Below are positions 6,136-6,427 of a DNA stretch of 6,427 nucleotides, piece by piece. The DNA comes from Verrucomicrobiota bacterium (lineage in GTDB: Bacteria; Verrucomicrobiota; Verrucomicrobiia; Chthoniobacterales; UBA10450). Made by a program: the position numbers and the translations under genes. Numbering within the stretch: the first letter of the stretch is position 1; the number at the start of each line of letters is the position of its first letter. Location: NCBI GenBank assembly GCA_003217965.1, contig QHNB01000145.1:1-6427 (forward strand), given 5' to 3'. A model generated the notes under the pieces. That model did not search any database, was not told the origin of the DNA, and worked only from the letters and a program-made list of their open reading frames with translations.

Positions 6136-6369
6136 ATGACGGAACAGGAGATGATCACCCGGACGAAGAAGTTCGCACTTCGTATCATGAAACTCGTCGG
6201 GGCATTGCCGAAGACCGTTCAGGGACGTGCGATCTCGAATCAGCTGATGCGCAGCGGCACTTCGGTAGCGGCAAACTATCGCGCCGCCTGTCGCGCCCGA
6301 TCGAAGCCGGAATTCCTTGCGAAGCTTGGAACGGTGGAAGAGGAAGCCGACGAATCGCAAATCTCTTGA
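6136..6369 (+). CDS. Four-helix-bundle protein (S23/23S-rRNA IVP family), 3'-truncated
   Basis: A 77-residue member of the four-helix-bundle family named after proteins encoded in 23S rRNA intervening sequences; its molecular role is poorly known and no rRNA is nearby. Recognisable parts, from the ATG at 6136, are MTEQEMITRTKKFALRIMKL (1-20, helix 1), ALPKTVQGRAISNQLMRSG (23-41), SVAANYRAACRARSKPEFLA (43-62) and KLGTVEEEADES (63-74). The family continues after 'EEADES' with roughly 40-50 more residues forming the last helices; here it stops after Q-I-S. The last codons lie inside the right-hand inverted repeat. A TTG start at 6118 would add six residues encoded by the left repeat and was rejected. 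A stable bundle is doubtful, so this is probably a decaying gene. The TGA overlaps the TTG start of the glycosyltransferase. Confidence 0.78.
   Translation: MTEQEMITRTKKFALRIMKLVGALPKTVQGRAISNQLMRSGTSVAANYRAACRARSKPEFLAKLGTVEEEADESQIS
6351..6363. repeat. Right 13-bp inverted repeat of the four-helix cassette
   Basis: CGAATCGCAAATC is the perfect reverse complement of 6115-6127. It encodes part of the C-terminal E-S-Q-I-S of the truncated four-helix protein, and it ends 3 bases before the next gene's TTG. Confidence 0.6.
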
Positions 6370-6427
6370 AGCTTTGCGATCTCACCCAATTCTATTCGCC
6401 TCTGAGCGGTGGTGTAAAGCGGTACGT
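6366..6427 (+). CDS. Probable GT-B fold glycosyltransferase (3' end outside window)
   Basis: Only the first 20 codons are visible. Read from the TTG at 6366, the product begins MKLCDLTQFY then SPLSGGVKRY. A first beta strand, a 'TQFYSP' turn and a glycine-rich 'GGVKRY' loop at this spacing is the usual N-terminus of GT4-like glycosyltransferases, where the loop precedes the first helix of the acceptor domain. Such enzymes transfer sugar from an activated donor to a glycan, lipid or small-molecule acceptor; the substrate cannot be told from this fragment. The TTG overlaps the TGA of the four-helix gene (TTGA), which may allow coupled translation. An alternative is that the true start is a different codon lost or altered when the upstream cassette inserted. 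No Shine-Dalgarno lies at proper spacing. Confidence 0.55.
   Translation, partial: MKLCDLTQFYSPLSGGVKRY

Noticed and set aside
6100..6369. 23S rRNA intervening sequence or diversity-generating retroelement (Avd is also a four-helix protein)
   Set aside because: No rRNA sequence, reverse transcriptase or template/variable repeat pair is present nearby.

Overview
This is ordinary bacterial chromosome, with a GC content in the mid-50s by eye. It carries two housekeeping enzymes (acetyl-CoA carboxylase alpha subunit and thioredoxin reductase), one DNA repair glycosylase, and a less familiar block of two alpha/beta-hydrolases plus an ATP-grasp enzyme. Weak or absent Shine-Dalgarno sequences, the style of the secreted hypothetical protein, the variant Fpg, and the hydrolase/ATP-grasp neighbourhood all look to me like a soil Verrucomicrobiota (Spartobacteria/Chthoniobacterales type). 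That is an impression from protein style, not a measured placement.

Layout. Positions 1-795 (+) hold the 3' four-fifths of accA. Twenty bases later comes a 259-residue exported protein of unknown function (816-1595, +) with a possible papain-like C/H/D arrangement. It converges on a Fes-type esterase (1611-2501, -). The esterase is divergent from a second hydrolase (2585-3070, +) that has lost its central part in frame, leaving the serine elbow fused almost directly to the C-terminal histidine segment. A 243-base gap (3071-3313) holds degenerate dispersed repeats and a 14-bp palindrome. It leads to an intact ATP-grasp enzyme (3314-4285, +), which converges on an Fpg/MutM-family glycosylase (4296-5090, -). 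Divergent from that, with an 81-base gap, is trxB (5172-6095, +). Next is a 3'-truncated four-helix-bundle (S23/IVP family) gene (6136-6369, +) bracketed by a perfect 13-bp inverted repeat. The window ends in the first 20 codons of a probable GT-B glycosyltransferase starting at a TTG (6366) that overlaps the preceding stop.

How the genes relate. accA, fpg and trxB are independent housekeeping functions (fatty-acid initiation, oxidised-base repair, thiol redox). The esterase, hydrolase and ATP-grasp genes at 1611-4285 may form one small-molecule or peptide pathway, with an ATP-grasp ligase forming an amide or ester-like bond and esterases acting on the product. One hydrolase looks disabled here. 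The main points for a second look are that partly deleted cluster, the truncated four-helix cassette with inverted-repeat ends, and the Fpg with an altered zinc-finger ligand. No tRNA, rRNA, CRISPR array or transposase gene was seen.
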